64,000 nucleotides of DNA, from assembly GCF_009739465.1 (NCBI RefSeq), contig NZ_WHOM01000046.1:37618-101617 (forward strand), given 5' to 3'. A program made the translations under genes and the position numbers. Of this stretch, positions 16,301 to 26,090 are shown in pieces; positions within the stretch are counted from its first letter, which is position 1; each line of letters starts with the position of its first letter. Source of the stretch: Streptomyces apocyni (lineage in GTDB: Bacteria > Actinomycetota > Actinomycetes > Streptomycetales > Streptomycetaceae). Under the pieces are notes generated by a model. It ran no database searches. It was not told the origin of the DNA and worked only from the letters and a program-made list of their open reading frames with translations.

Positions 16301-18790
16301 TCAGTTCAGAACCTTGGTCCGCAGTTCCGGTGCGGCCGCGATCTGGTCCTCCGTGAACCGCGCGGTCACCCACTTACCGTCCGAGAACAACTTGGTCTGG
16401 TCGGCGTAGTGCGGCGAATTCGGGTTGGCGGACTGCGAGTAGGCCATCACGGAGAACGCCTGTGGCGGCCCGTCGGCGGTGAACCGCACGTGCTGGATGA
16501 AACTGGACCCGTACACGACGTCCGGTTTTCCGTCCACCTGGCCGGGGGTGATCACGTTCAGCACGCCCAGTTCGCTGAGCGAGCCGTGGATCGGAATCCG
16601 CTCCCCACCGCGGGTGACCTTCTGGACGTCCGACAGCGGCGCGTCCAGGGCGATGCCCGCCTTGCGCAGCGCGAGCACGGCGCGACCGAACGCGTCACGG
16701 ACCTCCGAACTCCCCGAGTCCAGCGAATTGGGGGTGTGCACCGGGTCCTTGGGGTCGAAGGGCACCCGCCACGGCAGTTTGTCGACGCCCCGTCCGTTGA
16801 GCAGGAGGAACCAGTAGTTCGCGAAGAGCCAGGAGCCCCGACTGTCCGACGTATAGGCGTGGCTCTTCCAGGCAGCCAGGATCGGACACGCCTCGCGCAC
16901 GTTGACCAGGGTGCCGTCCACCAGGATGAGCCCGAAGGGGGCGTTCTGGCACATCTTCACCGTGGCGTTGAGGGCGAGGTCGGCCGCCCTGCTCTTGTCG
17001 GCGAACAGCAACCGCCCCATCGTCTCCGGGGTGAAGCCCTTGCCCGGCAGGCCGTCGGTTCCGTTGATCCGGTTCCGCGCGGTCAGGATGAGTTCCTGGG
17101 TACGCAGCGATCGCGGCGCCGAGCTGTCGCCCATCACCCGGGGGAAGGACAGCGGCTGTTCGGGGTTGGCCAGCCAGGCGCTGTCGTTGGCGTTGCCCAC
17201 GAAGTCGGACCGGATCAGGCGTGGCTGCTCGTGCGGGTCAAGCAGACCCGGTGCGACCGCGTTCGGGTCGTCGGGCCAGTCGCAAGCGCTGCGTTTGCCG
17301 TCGAGGATGGAGACCGGCGGCACGTTCGGCAGCGGCAGCGACTGGTAGAACAGCAGCTTGCCGGTTTCGGTGAGGCACGCTCGCGCGTGCTCGTCGGTGA
17401 TGTTCGGGGTGGCCTGGATGTCCGCGTACAGGGCATTGCCCTCGCGGTCGGAGGCGACCGTGTTGAAGTACGGGATGCCCTGCGTCTTCTCCAGGATGTT
17501 CACCACATCATGGACGTCCTTGGCCTGGTCGAGGCCGAACCAGGTGTTCATCGCCCGCAGGTTGTGCATGTTCACGTCGCGTACGGCGTGCGCGCTGACC
17601 ACCCAGGGCAGCGGGTTGCCCAGTATTGAGGTGGTGATCGGCCCGTACCGGGTGGACCACAACGTTCTGGCGACCTTGGAGAGCGAGCCGTCCGGCTTGC
17701 GTACGTCGACCGAGACCCGCTGCGAGGTCATCTGTTCCCAGTCGCCGTCCACCAGGTACTTGGTGGGGTTCAGCGGATCCACCTGTACGTCGAACAGTCC
17801 GAACGGGGCCACCGTGGCGACCGTATGGCTCCAGGCGACGTTCTCGTTGTGGCCGATGTTCACCGCGGGGAATCCCAGCAGGCTGGCCCCGGCGACGTTC
17901 ACCTTGCCCGGAATCGTCAGCTGGCTCTGCCACATCCGGTTCTTGCCCTGCCACGGGAAGTGCGGGTTGGCCAGCAGCATGCTGGTCCCGCCGGACACGC
18001 CCTGCGAGCCGACCGCCAACGCGTTGCTGCCCATGCTCTGTTGGCGGCTCTCGGCCAGCGCGTCACGGATCTCGGCCGCGGTCTTCGCGGAGCTCTTCGC
18101 CGGGGTCTTCGCGGGTGGGGGCGCGGGCTGCCCGGTGGCTGTGGCGGCGGACCCGGGCGGTGCGGCGGTCACCTGGCCGTCCAGCAACGCGTCGGCGCTG
18201 CCCATGATGATCTCGGCATGCGCGTGCCGGTACACGTCCAGCTCCGTGAGGGGCCGCACCCAGGCCGCACCGCGACAGGCCGGGTCGGAGATGTCGTTCA
18301 CGCCCGTCTCGGCCAAGTACCGGTTGTACCCCCGCACATAGCCGCGGATGGCCTCTTTGACCTCCGGCTCCGGGCCGTCGGGGGCGGGCTTGTCGAGGAG
18401 CCGCTCCACCACCCGGTCGTCCTTGATCCGCTGGAAGTACAGGTCGCTGTTGAGATTGGTGGTGGTGTTCTGCTTCTCTCCGGGGCTCGCCTTGCCATCG
18501 GGCCCCAGGTAGCGGGACCGCTGGGCGTTGACCATCAGATAGGTGTCGGCGAGGGTGCAGATGTTGTCCTTGGCCGCCGCGTAGCCGTAACCCGTCCCCA
18601 GTCCCTCCCAGTCCGAGGCGATGATGTGCGGGATCCCGTACTCGGTGTAGCGGATCGTCGGCTTCTCCGGACCCGCTTCGGCGGCGGCCGCCCCCGTGAC
18701 CGTCGACCCGGTGGCCGCCAGCGTGCTCATCACCGCCACCGCGGCCATGGCCGCCATCGGCAGCCTCGTTCGGTATCTCCTCCGTGCCAT
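16301..18790 (-). CDS. Secreted penicillin acylase family protein (Ntn hydrolase)
   Basis: 829-aa amidohydrolase precursor related to actinobacterial acylases of cyclic lipopeptides, beta-lactams and acyl-homoserine lactones. Signal peptide at residues about 1-36. The autocatalytic site is [11 protein letters not shown]: cleavage before Ser255 would free the N-terminal nucleophile of the beta subunit. [12 protein letters not shown] and later [11 protein letters not shown] fit the oxyanion and binding regions. The ATG at 18790 has GGAAGG about 8 nt upstream and starts exactly at the signal peptide; the frame continues upstream without support. Acyl specificity is not predictable. First gene of an operon with the esterase. 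Confidence 0.92.
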   Translation of the reverse strand: MARRRYRTRLPMAAMAAVAVMSTLAATGSTVTGAAAAEAGPEKPTIRYTEYGIPHIIASDWEGLGTGYGYAAAKDNICTLADTYLMVNAQRSRYLGPDGKASPGEKQNTTTNLNSDLYFQRIKDDRVVERLLDKPAPDGPEPEVKEAIRGYVRGYNRYLAETGVNDISDPACRGAAWVRPLTELDVYRHAHAEIIMGSADALLDGQVTAAPPGSAATATGQPAPPPAKTPAKSSAKTAAEIRDALAESRQQSMGSNALAVGSQGVSGGTSMLLANPHFPWQGKNRMWQSQLTIPGKVNVAGASLLGFPAVNIGHNENVAWSHTVATVAPFGLFDVQVDPLNPTKYLVDGDWEQMTSQRVSVDVRKPDGSLSKVARTLWSTRYGPITTSILGNPLPWVVSAHAVRDVNMHNLRAMNTWFGLDQAKDVHDVVNILEKTQGIPYFNTVASDREGNALYADIQATPNITDEHARACLTETGKLLFYQSLPLPNVPPVSILDGKRSACDWPDDPNAVAPGLLDPHEQPRLIRSDFVGNANDSAWLANPEQPLSFPRVMGDSSAPRSLRTQELILTARNRINGTDGLPGKGFTPETMGRLLFADKSRAADLALNATVKMCQNAPFGLILVDGTLVNVREACPILAAWKSHAYTSDSRGSWLFANYWFLLLNGRGVDKLPWRVPFDPKDPVHTPNSLDSGSSEVRDAFGRAVLALRKAGIALDAPLSDVQKVTRGGERIPIHGSLSELGVLNVITPGQVDGKPDVVYGSSFIQHVRFTADGPPQAFSVMAYSQSANPNSPHYADQTKLFSDGKWVTARFTEDQIAAAPELRTKVLN

Positions 18791-19086
18791 CGCCGTCCTT
18801 CCCCTGTCGAGTGGGCCGTCGTCTGAACACGGCCACGCTAAGGAGGAGCGATGAAATCTCGATGACCGGGCGAAGAGCCCTCCACGGCGCGCGCCGGGAG
18901 GCCGCCCCGGCCCTACCTCACGGACCCGCGGGGCGTCATTCCGCGAGCTTCCGGATGGTGCGCCGCGCCGCGCCCCGGATACGTTCCGCAGCGTCACCCG
19001 GCGACGGACACCGCGAACCGCCGCGGACTGCCGCGAACCGCCAACGACACCGCATCGACGGCATATCGACGACACGAGGAGTTCCG

Positions 19087-20013
19087 ATGAGCGGAAAGGG
19101 TCTGCTCCGGACGCTCGCCGTGATGACGGGTCTGCTGCTCGTCACGGCCTGCGCCGCCGCTGACCGGCCATCCGAGGACGAGGACACCGGCGGTCGGCTG
19201 CGCACCGGACTGAGCGACGCCGAGCGCGCGCTGCTCAGCGAGGCGGAGCAGCGGTTGATCACCAACTGCATGCGGGACAAGGGCTTCCAGTACGGGCTCG
19301 ACCCCGACGCGCCGCGCACGGAAGCACCCGAACGCCGGTTTGGCCTGGACGACGTCGCCTGGGCCCGCCGACACGGCTACGGCTTGGCGGACGCGGCCCG
19401 TTCCGGCGACCGAGGCGGGAAGGCCGCCGCCGAGAACAGCCCCCAGACACGCTACCTGGCCTCCCTCCCGTCCCGGCGCAAGGCCGAGTTCGACCGTGCC
19501 CTCAACGGCACCGACCGCGCCGCGATCGTCGTCCCCGCGCCCGGCCGCGGCCAGATCTTCACCAGCGCCGACGGCTGCCAGGCTGACGCCCGCGGACGGC
19601 TCTACGGCGACCTGCGCAAGTGGACCGAGGCCAAGGCGACCGTGGTGAACCTGGCGTACGTCACCTTCGACGACGTGGTGGCGGAACCGCGGTACACCCG
19701 GGCACTGACCGACTGGCGCGCCTGCATGAAGACACGCGGGCTGGCCTATCCGAGCTCGTCGGAGGCCATCAGCGCCGTGGCGAAGGAGAACCGGTCCCGC
19801 ACCGCCGAGGACGCGCGGAAGCACGAGGTGACCGTCGCGGTCGCCGACGCGGAGTGCAATCGCGAGGCCGGGCTGGCCAGGACGGGTGCCCGCCTGCAAC
19901 GGGAGCACGTCCGGGACGCCGCGCGCCACGAGTTCGCGCGCCAGACCCGCTACTACACCCAGGCGGTCACCACCGCGCTCACCCGAGCCCGCTCCCTCGT
20001 GGGCTCCGACTGA
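19087..20013 (+). CDS. Putative lipoprotein of unknown function
   Basis: 308 aa. The N-terminus (MSGKGLLRTLAVMTGLLLVTAC) carries a lipobox with Cys at residue 22, so the protein is likely lipid-anchored outside the membrane. The rest is soluble, charged and mostly helical, with conserved-looking Cys residues (NCMRDKGF, DGCQADARG, RACMKTRGL, DAECNREAG) that recur at even intervals as in a family of Streptomyces lipoproteins I cannot name. GAGGAG 8 nt before the ATG. It is divergent from the acylase operon across a 296-bp gap in which I see no clear operator. Confidence 0.82.
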   Translation: MSGKGLLRTLAVMTGLLLVTACAAADRPSEDEDTGGRLRTGLSDAERALLSEAEQRLITNCMRDKGFQYGLDPDAPRTEAPERRFGLDDVAWARRHGYGLADAARSGDRGGKAAAENSPQTRYLASLPSRRKAEFDRALNGTDRAAIVVPAPGRGQIFTSADGCQADARGRLYGDLRKWTEAKATVVNLAYVTFDDVVAEPRYTRALTDWRACMKTRGLAYPSSSEAISAVAKENRSRTAEDARKHEVTVAVADAECNREAGLARTGARLQREHVRDAARHEFARQTRYYTQAVTTALTRARSLVGSD

Positions 20014-20055
20014 CCCCGCGCCAGTCAACCCGGCGCGGCCCCCGGCAGAAGCCGG

Positions 20056-20101
20056 AGAACCCACCAAGAGAACCCCCACCAAGAGAACCCCCACCAAGAG
20101 G
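20056..20101 (+). repeat. Short tandem repeat that ends in the ribosome binding site of the I36 gene
   Basis: Two copies of a 15-nt unit AACCCCCACCAAGAG follow a 13-nt variant. The last copy runs into AAGAGGAG, the ribosome binding site of the gene at 20110. Copy number could change leader length but not the site itself. Confidence 0.7.
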
Positions 20102-20109
20102 AGAACACC

Positions 20110-20529
20110 ATGCGGACCACCAAGCGTGCCCTGCTGGGGCTGGCCCTGGCCACCTTCCTGGTTCCGATCGCCGCCACGACCGCCCAGGCCGGGGGCACGT
20201 CCCCCACCTACACCCAGTGGAACCCGGGCAACTGCCTGGCTGGGAACCTGTGCGTCTACAAGGACATCAACTACGGACAGGGCGGGGCCGGTATCGCTAT
20301 GTTCAAGTACGACAACCCCGTCTGGTCGGACACCCGGAACGCGTACATCGCCCAGGAGGACTCGTCCTGGTTCAACAACGGCACCGGCACCTCGTTCAGC
20401 TCCGTCATGGTCTACTCGGACTACGGCTACACGGGGAACGCCTTCTGCCTGGACAAGGGCTGGGGCAACACCTGGGACCGCGTGGCGAACGACCAGGGTG
20501 AATCCAACCGCTGGGTGAACGGCTGCTGA
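20110..20529 (+). CDS. Secreted peptidase inhibitor I36 family protein
   Basis: 139 aa small secreted protein. Signal peptide with cleavage after AQA (residue about 26). The mature part has the beta/gamma-crystallin-like pattern of the I36 (SMPI) inhibitors: CLAGNLCVYKDINYGG-type turn, then SSVMVYSDYGYTGNAFCLDKG, and a terminal Cys, giving four Cys for two disulfides. Such proteins inhibit metalloproteases or act as extracellular structural proteins; which one cannot be told here. AAGAGGAG precedes the ATG. Confidence 0.88.
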   Translation: MRTTKRALLGLALATFLVPIAATTAQAGGTSPTYTQWNPGNCLAGNLCVYKDINYGQGGAGIAMFKYDNPVWSDTRNAYIAQEDSSWFNNGTGTSFSSVMVYSDYGYTGNAFCLDKGWGNTWDRVANDQGESNRWVNGC

Positions 20530-20591
20530 CCCGCCCCGCGGCGCCAAGCCCGTTCCATGGATTTCCAGGTAGTCACTCCGTATAACCTGGC

Positions 20592-20699
20592 GAAATGCTG
20601 ACAGAAGTCACCGCGACCCGCTACGTCACACCACTACGTGAGGGCGGATCGCTGCCCGGGATCGTCGAGGCCGACGACCTGGGCACGTACGTCATGAAG
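20592..20699 (+). repeat. Left copy of a perfect 108-bp direct repeat flanking the island
   Basis: Bases 20592-20699 are identical to 27490-27597. The repeat is the first 35 codons of the HipA-like gene plus three upstream bases. The 45 bp before each copy are also related but diverged (about four in five bases equal, ungapped), so the two ends have different histories. Confidence 0.95.
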
Positions 20700-20720
20700 G
20701 TGTCTACGTGGTGGCGCTGA
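20595..20720 (+). pseudogene. Truncated 5' end of a HipA-like kinase gene
   Basis: 41 codons. The first 35 are identical to those of the intact gene at 27493, then the frame leaves the homology (VSTWWR) and stops at 20718-20720. It keeps its own promoter-like TATAACCT and start, so a short peptide could still be made, but the kinase domain is absent. It marks the left boundary of the inserted or rearranged segment. Confidence 0.9.
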
Positions 20721-21126
20721 CCTGCATCGATGCGGCTGTAATCACCACGTTCGTGCTGCGTTACGCGGTCGATTCTCCCCACGCGCTCCCCAGGACCGTC
20801 GATACTCCCCAGATCCTCCCCAGAAGCGCCGTTGCGGCGGGCCGTGGTGGCACGGGACGTCATCAGCGCCCCTGTCAGACGGGCACAAAGCGAGGACCGT
20901 CAACCGGATTTCCTTCACGAACCTGCGGGAAGCCGCGCACTCACGCGCCTCGACGCGAGTGTGGTGAAGGCTTGGCGGCGCAACGCTCGGCCCGCCAAGG
21001 CGCCGGTGGGCCAAGGATCCGCGCGAAGGTTCCGCTGGGTGTTTCGCCGGTCGATCAGGCCGCGGTGCGATACAACCGCTGCCCCACACACATACATCAG
21101 GCTGGTACATACGCTAGCCTCGGTAC
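20721..21126. other. Gene-free left end of the island with 30-bp tandem repeat
   Basis: No supported gene. Two 30-bp units (20768-20797 and 20798-20827) share GTCGAT-N-CTCCCCA and a second CTCCCCAG. A similar run of CCCCAG motifs lies at 27389-27440 just upstream of the intact HipA-like gene, so this stretch may derive from that gene's upstream region. The right end holds the vapB promoter. Confidence 0.55.
21115..21120 (+). promoter_or_regulatory. -10 box of vapBC; leaderless start with GGTACAT repeats
   Basis: TAGCCT lies exactly six nucleotides before the vapB ATG, so the transcript would begin at the start codon. GGTACAT occurs just before and just after this box (about 21103 and 21122), a plausible operator for the ribbon-helix-helix antitoxin. 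Confidence 0.55.
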
Positions 21127-21387
21127 ATGTCCATGAAGCGAACCAACGTCTACGCCGACCCCGAGGACCTCGCCATCATCAAGGAGGCGGCCAAGCGGCG
21201 CGGCATCAGCGAGGCCGAGATCATCCGGCAGGGCATCCACCTCGCGGCCATGGCCAACCGTGTCTGGGACGAACCTCTCTTCTCACGCACTTTCGAGGGG
21301 GCCGGCCGTACCCCCAGTAAGCGCGAGGTCCGTGACACCGTGGCCGACGCCGTACGCCGTGGGACCGAGTCCGGAACCGCCGCGTGA
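21127..21387 (+). CDS. vapB: VapB-like antitoxin (ribbon-helix-helix)
   Basis: 86 aa. The N-terminus MSMKRTNVYADPEDLAIIKE followed by AAKRRGISEAEIIRQGI is a CopG/Arc-type ribbon-helix-helix that would bind its own promoter; the C-terminal half would wrap the toxin. The stop overlaps the toxin start by four bases (GTGA), so the two are translationally coupled. A second ATG two codons in (21133) is possible. It probably neutralises the adjacent PIN-domain RNase. Confidence 0.85.
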   Translation: MSMKRTNVYADPEDLAIIKEAAKRRGISEAEIIRQGIHLAAMANRVWDEPLFSRTFEGAGRTPSKREVRDTVADAVRRGTESGTAA

Positions 21388-21827
21388 TCATCGTCGTCGC
21401 GGACACGTCGGGACTCCTCGCGGCCCTCGACTCCACCCACCCCGAGCACCAGGCGTCCAATGAAGCGATCATGGCCGCCGGCCTGCTGGTGATGTCGCCT
21501 CTGCTGCTCGCGGAGATCGATCACGTGGCCACTCGGGAACTCGGTCGTGAAGCCGCGCTCAGCGCGGTCGATGACATTCGGAACTGGATGCGTCGCGGTC
21601 GAGTCACCGTTCCTGAGATCACGGAGGATCACTTGGGGGTCGCCCAGTCCGTGCGTGCTCGCTACCGGGACCTCGACCTGGATCTGGCAGACGCCGTGAA
21701 CGTTGCCCTCGCTGCCGACTACGACACCGACGCCGTCCTCACTCTCGACCGCCGCGACTTCCGCGCGGTGCGCCCGCTGGGCCGCCACAAGGCGTTCCGG
21801 GTTCTCCCGGACGATCTTCCCCTCTGA
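21384..21827 (+). CDS. vapC: VapC-like PIN-domain ribonuclease toxin
   Basis: 147 aa. The four acidic residues that coordinate metal in PIN nucleases are visible: Asp7 (VADTSGLL), Glu44 (LLLAEID), Asp103 (DLADAVNVALA) and Asp122 (TLDRRDF). Length and order match VapC toxins, which cut tRNA or rRNA when the antitoxin is lost. GTG start inside the vapB stop. Located in the island, where it could stabilise the element against loss. The target RNA is unknown. Confidence 0.9.
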   Translation: MIIVVADTSGLLAALDSTHPEHQASNEAIMAAGLLVMSPLLLAEIDHVATRELGREAALSAVDDIRNWMRRGRVTVPEITEDHLGVAQSVRARYRDLDLDLADAVNVALAADYDTDAVLTLDRRDFRAVRPLGRHKAFRVLPDDLPL

Positions 21828-22389
21828 AGTCGGCGGCGCGTGTCTGAGTCGTCGTCTTCGCCAGCCCTGACGCTCATTTGACGCTCTGGGTGCCAGCGTG
21901 ACGGGTGACGAGCCGAGAAGACGGCTCTGACCTGGTGTTTTCTGGGGCCCGTTCAGGCCGACACCTTTCCGATGACGTCGCACGTGGAGTGCGTGGCGAT
22001 CCTGGAGCCTGCGCAAAGAGCGTTTGACCTGCGGTCCGTGGATTGGGTGGGCTGCTCGACCTGTTTCCCGCCGTTCAACGGGTTGTGCGGCAGGCGGTCC
22101 GCCGTAGCCGACCTGACCTGCGGTTCTGTCGCAGCAAAGCGACCTGGCGAACGGTGACCGCTCTGTATGTCTCAGGTTCTTGCCGCTCATATGACGCTCG
22201 AGTTCTGGGAGGGCTGCGCCGGGTGCTGCGAGTCGGCGAGGCGTTCGTCGATACCGTGCGGCACACCGCGACGCCCCTACCGCCCGGGCACCGGACGCGG
22301 TGACGACATCTGGGAGGTCGGCGGCTTGCCGAAGCGGTCGCCGCTCTGGAGTTGTCGGTGTCCCCGTGGCGTGTTGTCGTGCGACGGCG
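21828..22389. other. Non-coding stretch in the island
   Basis: No supported gene. Short GACGCTC motifs recur (about 21871 and 21882, again near 22194). Several short open frames exist on the plus strand but lack ribosome binding sites and family signatures. Confidence 0.5.
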
Positions 22390-22870
22390 ATGGGTCGTGG
22401 CGCCTGGGCATCGACTGTCGGACGCCGTGATCGCCGACATCCTGCGGCCGTTCCTGTCTCTGTGCCTGCCGGTGGAGGGCATCCGCGCCGTACCGGCCCA
22501 GCTCGCCGACGGCCTGCCCGACGGCGTCCTGCGCCTCGGTACGCGCGTCGCGGAGGTCACCGACGCCGGAGTGCCGCTCAGGGACGGGAGTGAGGTGCCG
22601 ACCCCCGGTCGTCGTGGTGGCGACGGATCAGGCGACCGCCGTCGGCCTGCTGCCGGACCGTGCCGGACGCCCGCACCGTCACCACCTACTACCACGCCAC
22701 CGACAGAACACCGGTGGCCGAACCGACCCTGACGGTGGACAGCACCGGAGCGATCCTGAACACCCGCGTCCTCGGCGAGGCCGCTCCCACCTACGCGCCC
22801 CCCGGCACCGGACTGATCTCGACACAGGCTTCGCGGATCGCCCCGTGGTGGGCATCGCCCCGCCGCTGTC
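22390..22870 (+). pseudogene. Remnant of an FAD-dependent amine oxidase/phytoene-desaturase-like gene
   Basis: Recognisable pieces occur in three successive frames: LSDAVIADILRPFLS and then GIRAVPAQLADGLPDGVLRL up to about 22600, VVVATDQATAVGLLPD around 22612-22660, and DARTVTTYYHATDRTPV to APTYAPPGTGLIST up to about 22833. In intact relatives these form one continuous C-terminal half. Two frameshifts, an internal deletion after RPFLS, and loss of the N-terminal dinucleotide-binding domain and the C-terminus make it non-functional. It shows that the island contains decaying DNA. Confidence 0.75.
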
Positions 22871-23886
22871 CGAGGGCGGCGACCCGCGTCAGGTAGCCGA
22901 CGCCGGCGCTCTGGGAGCCCGCCACGCTGGGGTGCGGCGGGCGAAGGAGGGCAGCCCTTAGCACAGCTCTCGATTGGTCCAGCCTGCCGTGCGGAGGTTC
23001 GTACGGGTTCCCTCGGTCTAACTGCTTAAACCTGCGGGAGGGCGCCGCGGTTGATGCCGACTGGGTTCAGCCGGGGATGCCGCGGAGGTCTTGCCGTAGG
23101 TGCGTTCGATGCGGACGCGTGCGCCGCGGCCGTGAACGACGACTTGGGCAGGTTTGTGGTCCTCGGCCTGGTGCCGGGCGGTCAGGGAGGCGAGGAGGTC
23201 GCCGCAGGCGCCCAGGCTCATCACGAGGGAGAACACCTGGGCGGGCCAGTGCAGTTCGCGGATGAGGTTTGTTTCCGTAGAGACCGTGTCACCCGCAGGT
23301 CGTGTCGCTTGGGGTACGGCTGAGTCGCTGACGCGTGTCGCGCTACGACGGAACATCGTGTCCGATTCTCCGCCACGGGCATGGCGGACATCACGTCTCG
23401 CCGAACTCGGCGGCCGAGGAGAAGGCTATCGGGGAAGCGCCCAGGCAGTTGAGTTCGGCACTGCTTACCGACGCGGTGATTGGTATCGGGAGGGTGCGGC
23501 ACGTGTCGCGGATGCGGCAGCGGCTTGACCTGCTTCGCCGCCAACGCAGCCTCAGTCCCCTCGGCCACAGCCGGACCGATCCTACGACCCCAACCCCCCT
23601 ATCAAGTCAAGGAGTTATTGATCGACAGCTCCCAGGCTCTCAGCCCGTGCTGCCCTTACCGCCCCAGTTGCGAACGCACAGGGCCCGACACCAAGTCGGG
23701 CCCGAGAACAAGTTAGACCCGGTTTCCCCATGTCCATGGGCCGGGTCCGATCGTCGAGTGTCGCACAGCCTTGCGTCGTCATCACCGGATGCGATGAGAC
23801 GTGGCAAGGGTTGCGATGTATTGCTGTTCCTCGCGCAGCGGCACGCGGAGACTTGAGACGTCCGGGAGCCGGGCTCTCTGCGAGGT
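22871..23886. other. Long stretch of the island with no firm gene
   Basis: Frames are short and patchy on both strands, suggesting decayed sequence. The only candidate is the weak minus-strand frame at 23018-23356, listed separately. Near 23590-23720 the sequence is relatively AT-richer than its surroundings. The histidine kinase gene starts at the right end, but no clear promoter was found for it. Confidence 0.5.
23018..23356 (-). CDS. Weak candidate small protein, unknown
   Basis: 112-aa frame. The middle (RELHWPAQVFSLVMSLG, then a QVVVHGRGARVRIERTYGK strand-like segment) reads like a folded domain and distantly resembles the small EACC1-type components linked to actinobacterial signalling proteins, but I cannot confirm it. 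No good ribosome binding site. It may be a decayed gene or chance. Confidence 0.25.
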   Translation of the reverse strand: MFRRSATRVSDSAVPQATRPAGDTVSTETNLIRELHWPAQVFSLVMSLGACGDLLASLTARHQAEDHKPAQVVVHGRGARVRIERTYGKTSAASPAEPSRHQPRRPPAGLSS

Positions 23887-25287
23887 GTGATGAAGATCGA
23901 GCGGCAAGAAGTGGTCTGGGCGACAGCGCTCCGCGCGCTGGACGCCCAGCACCGCACCACCACTTGGCTGAGGATGGCGTGCGTCGCCACGCTGTGGATG
24001 GTCGCGCTCCGCTGTGACCCGCAGGATCAGGGGCAGGTCTTTCTCCAGTTGCTTCCGGTGACAGCGGGCAGTGTCCTGTCCCATGTGCATGCCCGGCCGG
24101 CCTTGCTCGACCACCTGGCGTCGTTGCCTGCCCTGGACCGGGTGACCGCCCACCTGGAGGGCACGCGCGGCCGGGCCACAGTCGACCTGCCGGGGGTACT
24201 CGAGGGCGGTGGCATCCTCGTTGCCAGCACCCTCTACGGAGGTTGGTGGGCCGTCACCGGCTTCTCGCCCCAGGAACTGATCATCGCTCTCGTCGCGGTG
24301 ACCGTTTTCACGTGGTCCGTCTTCCTGAACGTCGTCCTCGACCCGGGCTACTACGCGCCGTACAAGGAGATCACCTTCGGCATCGAGCAAAGCGCCGGCC
24401 CTCCCTCGCCCGTCCTGAACTGGCTACGGCACGCGGTTCCCCCGGGCGTCGCTCTGCTGGTGGCTCTGATGTTCCTGCCCGCCTGGACGCCATCTCTGGC
24501 AGCGGTCCCCTTCGCCGTCCGCGTCGTGCTCGTGCTGAGCATCCTCTCCCTGCGCCTAGCCTGGCTCGGCTTCGACCAGGTTCTGGCCGCCTCGGCCGAA
24601 ACAGTCGCCGATGCCGAACAGGCCGCACGGGTCCAGGAGGCGGGAGAACTCCACAGCGTCGGCAAGAACGCCGTCGGCAGCATCCTCAACGCTCTGGAGA
24701 GCCCTCACTACAAGCACAACGAGGTGCGCTCACTCCTGCGCAACACCCTCGTCGAGCTAGAAGAAACCATCCGCACTTCCCGCGGTACCGCATTGGTCCC
24801 CTTGGGTGCTTCATCGCCCCTGGGGGAACTCTGGGACGCGGCGGTGGCCATCCTTCCCCTGGAATGGCGCCTGCGGTGCACACTGAACCCCGAAGCCCAC
24901 TCCCTGATCCTGGGAGACGCAGACCGGCAGCTCGTGCGGCGCGTCATCTCCGATCTCGTGACCAACGCGCTCAAAGCAGGCGCAAGGCAGGTCGCCTGCA
25001 CTGTTCGCTACCGCCACGACGACCCCAGCACGATAAAGGTGGAAGTCCTCGTCCACGACGACGGCCGCGGCATGCCTTCTGACGTCCTCGACAACGCCAC
25101 GACCAGCCTGTCCGTTATGGCCAAGGAGCTACGTCGCTACGGCGGAGACCTCACCTTCACCACCCCCGGCCAGGACGGCGCCGGGACCCTGGTCCGCGCA
25201 TGCTGGCGATCCGCCACCCCCGCTCCCTCTGTTCCCGTTCCACGATCAGGCGACGCCCCCGTAGCCGCGCTGCAGAAAGAGAGTTAG
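23887..25287 (+). CDS. Membrane histidine kinase
   Basis: 466 aa. About four to five hydrophobic segments lie between residues about 28 and 240, with no known extracellular sensor domain. The dimerisation helix carries GELHSVGKNAV with His near 256 as the likely phosphorylation site. The catalytic ATPase part shows an N-box (SDLVTNALKAG, Asn near 360), VHDDGRGMP and GAGTLVR. The H-box differs from the usual HELRxP form, so the exact subfamily is uncertain. A second ATG one codon later is equally possible. The response regulator starts two bases after the stop and a membrane protein overlaps that gene, forming a three-gene operon. Signal and targets are unknown. Confidence 0.85.
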   Translation: MMKIERQEVVWATALRALDAQHRTTTWLRMACVATLWMVALRCDPQDQGQVFLQLLPVTAGSVLSHVHARPALLDHLASLPALDRVTAHLEGTRGRATVDLPGVLEGGGILVASTLYGGWWAVTGFSPQELIIALVAVTVFTWSVFLNVVLDPGYYAPYKEITFGIEQSAGPPSPVLNWLRHAVPPGVALLVALMFLPAWTPSLAAVPFAVRVVLVLSILSLRLAWLGFDQVLAASAETVADAEQAARVQEAGELHSVGKNAVGSILNALESPHYKHNEVRSLLRNTLVELEETIRTSRGTALVPLGASSPLGELWDAAVAILPLEWRLRCTLNPEAHSLILGDADRQLVRRVISDLVTNALKAGARQVACTVRYRHDDPSTIKVEVLVHDDGRGMPSDVLDNATTSLSVMAKELRRYGGDLTFTTPGQDGAGTLVRACWRSATPAPSVPVPRSGDAPVAALQKES

Positions 25288-25289
25288 AG

Positions 25290-26090
25290 ATGCGCATCCT
25301 CGTCGTAGACGACATCGTGACGCTCCAGTCAGGTGTCGCCCGTGCCGTCGAGACGGACGGCCACGAAGTCGTGGGTGTCATGAAACCCGCAGATCTGAAG
25401 AATCTACTGGTGAGCGACCCTGACTATCAGTTGGCGTTCGTCGACGTCGACTACGGCAACATTGCATCCGAATCAGGCTTGGCGGCTCTTGAAACGCTCG
25501 CGAAATACGAAATTCCCAGCGTCGTTTACTGCGCGGATGCAGAAGTCAACCGACTTCTGCACATCCTTGCCGCTTTCGAGTTCTTCCCCCAAACCTGCAC
25601 CTTCCTTTCCAAGCATGCAGGCGACGTGGAAGTCAATCGAGTAGCGGCAGCCATCGCCAGGGGGGACCGGCCCCACGACAAAGCCGCCCAACGCTATCGA
25701 CCTCCACGTAACGGCACATCCTTCCTCCGTCAACTCATCACACGCAGCTCCGACTTGCCTTTGTGGCACGCTCTGGCCACCCACAGCACGCTCTCGCTGA
25801 TCGCCAAAGCAGCCAGCGTCTCGACCAAGACCGTCTCCAACTTCATCGCTGACCGTCAACAGGTCATCGCCGCGCTGCACCACGAGATGCTCGACCTTCC
25901 CATCGCCCCACCGACCGCCCCGGGGAAGCGACAAGCCAATCTCCTGGAAGTCTGCCGATTCGCCCGCCCCTACGAAAAGTTCTTCAGGGACAAAGACGTG
26001 GAGCGGCTGGTCCGCGTCACCTGGGACCCTGCCCCCCGACGCAGCGCCGGCGCCCGCGCGGGCGATGCCCACCGCCGGAAACGCGCATGA
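25290..26090 (+). CDS. Response regulator with atypical output domain
   Basis: 266 aa. Receiver domain at the N-terminus: MRILVVDDI gives the acidic pair, Asp52 in AFVDVDYG is the expected phospho-acceptor, and TFLSK supplies the conserved Lys. The C-terminal part has a helix-turn-helix-like segment (HSTLSLIAKAASVSTKTVSN, about 167-190) that resembles LuxR-type recognition helices but lies in a longer, unfamiliar domain. GAAAGAGAG lies just upstream of the ATG. It is cognate to the preceding kinase by position and shares four bases (ATGA) with the next gene. Confidence 0.85.
   Translation: MRILVVDDIVTLQSGVARAVETDGHEVVGVMKPADLKNLLVSDPDYQLAFVDVDYGNIASESGLAALETLAKYEIPSVVYCADAEVNRLLHILAAFEFFPQTCTFLSKHAGDVEVNRVAAAIARGDRPHDKAAQRYRPPRNGTSFLRQLITRSSDLPLWHALATHSTLSLIAKAASVSTKTVSNFIADRQQVIAALHHEMLDLPIAPPTAPGKRQANLLEVCRFARPYEKFFRDKDVERLVRVTWDPAPRRSAGARAGDAHRRKRA

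Noticed and set aside
18791..19075. N-terminal extension of the acylase
   Set aside because: The signal peptide and ribosome binding site are at 18790; the extension is Arg-rich noise.
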